This document shows, in pieces, positions 61,925 through 64,000 of a stretch of DNA of 64,000 nt (within the stretch, counting starts at the first letter, position 1; every line of letters starts with the position of its first letter). Position numbers and translations under genes: made by a program. The notes under the pieces are model-generated. The model did not search any database. It saw nothing but the letters and a program-made list of their open reading frames with translations, and was not told the DNA's origin. Source of the stretch: Gracilaria gracilis (Eukaryota > Rhodophyta > Florideophyceae > Gracilariales > Gracilariaceae); assembly GCA_030374805.1 (NCBI GenBank), contig JARGSG010000054.1, positions 340,255-404,254 on the forward strand, in the 5' to 3' direction.

Positions 61925-63946
61925 ATGTCGTCCCGTGGCAAGGGTGGCCCCTCTAAGGCTGCTTCTGTGCCCGGAGCATCCGGATTTTCGCAGAGTTTGC
62001 CTCCGTTGCCGAAGGATATCCTGGATGTCTCAGGCAATGACGACCGGAATCCGGCTTCCCGGGGTGCCCGTTCTGATACGGAGCCCCCCATCACCACTCG
62101 TGGACCCGCTGAATCCGCGCCTGCGGCACAATCCGCTACCGCGGCCGAAGCTATGTCGTCCAAGTCCGACGAGTTTACCCTCCGAGAAGTTGAGGCCCAC
62201 GTGCGAATCCTGCAGAGTTCGCAGGTTGGCCTGAGTCAGGAGATAACGAAGATCCGGCAACGGCTTGATGAAGCCCATGTTCGGGATTTTTCGGACGACG
62301 TCCGTGTTCTACGGTCTGATGTCAACCAGATCATGGAAGACCGACAAGTGTCGGCTGCCCTGCACGAGCAGGCTGCTGAACGCTTAAACCGCTTGGCGGC
62401 CCGTCTGGAGACGGTCGAGCAAACCATCATTGCTGATGCAGTTGTGCCCGGAGTTCCGGCTTCTGAGCATTCTCAGCATTCGCACCGCTCCCGGGATCGC
62501 CCGGCTCGAAAGAAGAAGGTCAAAGTGGAGTCTGACTCATCTTCTTCTTCCTCTTCTGAAGAGGAAGCCCACCAAGGGGGTTCTTCATCCGATTCGTCGG
62601 CAAGCGAGAACGACCGCTCTCGTCATCGCGCTTCCCATTCTCGGGCTACTGAAGCCACATATGGCGTTGCGCGAGGCCGTACGAAAGGACGGAAACACCT
62701 TGGATTAAAGGAGCTGAAGCCGACGAACTTACTGTATCGGAAGCTACTATCGTACCGATTTTATCGGCTAGAGGACACTACGCCACGGAGGACTCCTCGT
62801 GGAACTGGCAAGGTGCGAAATCATCTCCGCCAAATGGAGCTTACACTCAAGCCCCATAAGTTCTCGGGGGAGGATCCAATTCTGGTCTTGGACTTTCTTG
62901 CCCGCTTCGTAGCGGAAGCCGAAGTACTTCGGATGAGCGAGGCACAGGCCTACATCGCGCTGCCCTATTTCCTAACGGGGTTAGCCGAAGACCAATACAA
63001 TTCGGTTCGTGGGTCGTCTCGAGCCTCCGAAGGAGGAGTTACGTGCTGGCCGGAAGCGGTACAATATCTCCTACGCTCTTACGCGACAGGCAATGCGATA
63101 CAGGGTGCTATACTCGCGCTGCGAGACACGAAGCAGAAAGCCGACGAGTCGGAAACTGTTTACTCCACGCGCCTGAATAAGGCCTTTCACCGCTGTGGTA
63201 ACGTGTACTCTGCGGCCGAGCGATGCACCATGTTTGTTGATGGCTTAGACCGATCGATTCGGACTCTCGTTGCCCGTCGTCGGGAAGATAAACGCCGGAT
63301 TACCTATCTGGAACTCGTACAATTTGCCCAAGCTGAGGGAGATGCATTCCGAGCACGTGTCGGCACTAAGACGCATACGCGCCGACTCCTTCACTTGGAG
63401 GGCAGAGACTCTTCTTTGCCTCATTCACGAGGACCAGCCCAGGATGGGTACGACAACGTTCACCTGTTACAGGACGATGGTTCTATGCCAACATCGGAAT
63501 TGCCGTCGACGACGGAACCGTCTTCTGCTGACGCAGACGCCGTTCTGTACGCCGGACGTCAAGTCCCGGCATTGCACGTGCCGCATTCTGGCGGATATCG
63601 TACGCAACGTCCTGGTTGGAGGGATCCCTATCCTCCACGACAGGAGCGCCGACAGCCGAATCCGGAACCTCCGGGTCCCCGGCACCTTATTTGCCACACC
63701 TGTTACAGGCATGGACACATCGCTCCGAATTGTCTAATGCCCATCCGGGATATGGCGAAAATCATACCTCAGTATGAGTTGTTGACGCCCGCTGAACGGG
63801 AACGTGTTCCCAACAAATCGTACCTTCGTGCGAAGGCGGAAACTCAGTCTGAGAAACAGGAAACGGAGCCACCTCATGGTGGAAACGTAGCCGCTCCTGC
63901 GGAATCGCAACCTCCGCAGACTGGCGGCAAAGCTCAGAAAAACTGA
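61925..63946 (+). CDS. gag: Retrotransposon Gag protein with CCHC zinc knuckle
   Basis: 673 residues. The N-terminal third is disordered then helical (coiled coil around ~85-165, VEAHVRILQSSQVGLSQEI ... LRSDVNQIMEDRQ). A Ser/Glu-rich stretch at ~195-235 precedes the capsid-like core at ~300-475 (LTLKPHKFSGEDPILVLDFLARFVAEAE ... ALRDTKQKADESETVYSTRLNKAFHRC ... FVDGLDRSIRTLV), matching the retrotransposon gag fold. A single zinc knuckle C-X2-C-X4-H-X4-C (CHTCYRHGHIAPNC) lies at ~590. Gag would form the particle and package element RNA. It ends with its own stop before the window edge; no protease is fused. Confidence 0.85.
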   Translation: MSSRGKGGPSKAASVPGASGFSQSLPPLPKDILDVSGNDDRNPASRGARSDTEPPITTRGPAESAPAAQSATAAEAMSSKSDEFTLREVEAHVRILQSSQVGLSQEITKIRQRLDEAHVRDFSDDVRVLRSDVNQIMEDRQVSAALHEQAAERLNRLAARLETVEQTIIADAVVPGVPASEHSQHSHRSRDRPARKKKVKVESDSSSSSSSEEEAHQGGSSSDSSASENDRSRHRASHSRATEATYGVARGRTKGRKHLGLKELKPTNLLYRKLLSYRFYRLEDTTPRRTPRGTGKVRNHLRQMELTLKPHKFSGEDPILVLDFLARFVAEAEVLRMSEAQAYIALPYFLTGLAEDQYNSVRGSSRASEGGVTCWPEAVQYLLRSYATGNAIQGAILALRDTKQKADESETVYSTRLNKAFHRCGNVYSAAERCTMFVDGLDRSIRTLVARRREDKRRITYLELVQFAQAEGDAFRARVGTKTHTRRLLHLEGRDSSLPHSRGPAQDGYDNVHLLQDDGSMPTSELPSTTEPSSADADAVLYAGRQVPALHVPHSGGYRTQRPGWRDPYPPRQERRQPNPEPPGPRHLICHTCYRHGHIAPNCLMPIRDMAKIIPQYELLTPAERERVPNKSYLRAKAETQSEKQETEPPHGGNVAAPAESQPPQTGGKAQKN

Positions 63947-64000
63947 GCACGGGAGCCTCCAGCAATGGAGAGGCGTCCCCTGCGACGGGGTCAAGTACGC

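Larger units (their letters stand above)
60900..64000 (+). mobile_element. LTR retrotransposon, 5' LTR and gag (continues past the window)
   Basis: The left edge is placed at 60900, where TGTAGTG begins abruptly and the DUF7869 frame ends. The LTR/leader has a TATA box (61173-61180), repeated TGnAATGGCCC-like units upstream of it, and an 8-bp hairpin after it. A gag gene follows at 61925. The 5' LTR end and primer-binding site could not be placed, and pol and the 3' LTR lie beyond 64000. Gag is complete and uninterrupted, so the copy may be young. Ty3/gypsy or copia cannot be decided without pol. Confidence 0.75.

Overview
This is nuclear DNA of a eukaryotic alga that most likely has a primary, red-lineage plastid. 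Several proteins carry plastid transit-peptide-like N-termini without an obvious signal peptide (UVR/SnoaL protein, HMA1-type pump, DUF493 protein, Cpn60). They sit beside typical eukaryotic genes: TERT, glucosidase II alpha, V-ATPase subunit d, eIF4G, proteasome assembly factor UMP1 and cytosolic PheRS alpha. Genes are compact and nearly all single-exon. Only the V-ATPase d gene clearly needs introns: three GT-AG introns of 118, 137 and 144 bp. A red alga is my inference; I cannot name the species.

Layout. 1-6.9 kb: the 3' end of a non-canonical poly(A)/U polymerase converges on telomerase reverse transcriptase (minus strand); a cis-prenyltransferase follows, then a plastid UVR+SnoaL protein. 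7-16 kb: a small secreted protein, a LINE tail, glucosidase II alpha, an SDR enzyme and a YeeE/YedE-type permease. 16.8-22.4 kb: a transposon graveyard. It holds a broken pogo/Tigger-like (DDE_1) transposase, a PIF/Harbinger element with intact ORF, recognisable TIRs and an ACT target duplication, a second degraded DDE transposase, and a strange ~0.6 kb array of back-to-back hairpins ending in a 63-nt perfect palindrome. 22.5-34.7 kb: plastid HMA1-like metal ATPase, AlkB-like dioxygenase with a UBZ finger, protein phosphatase inhibitor 2, V-ATPase d and eIF4G. 34.7-37.3 kb: gene-poor, with LINE debris and a CT microsatellite. 37.3-45.9 kb: Cys-rich metallothionein-like protein, RsmE methyltransferase, an unknown protein, Dre2/anamorsin, PheRS alpha and an acidic DUF493 protein. 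45.9-47.85 kb: LINE RNase H/zinc-knuckle fragments ending against the next gene. 47.85-58.8 kb: CECR5-type HAD hydrolase, phosphoserine phosphatase, UMP1, BAR-SH3 protein, plastid Cpn60 and a BTB-like protein. 59.5-64 kb: a DUF7869 (transposon-associated) gene with four in-frame stops, cut by an LTR retrotransposon whose 5' LTR and gag run to the end of the window.

The host genes do not form one pathway. Themes are organelle housekeeping (Cpn60, HMA1, RsmE, DUF493), protein and glycan quality control (cis-prenyltransferase for dolichol, glucosidase II, UMP1), translation (eIF4G, PheRS) and genome maintenance (TERT, AlkB-like). Divergent pairs share GC-rich intergenic promoters near 29.8-30.5 kb, 51.5-52.2 kb and 56.3-57.0 kb.
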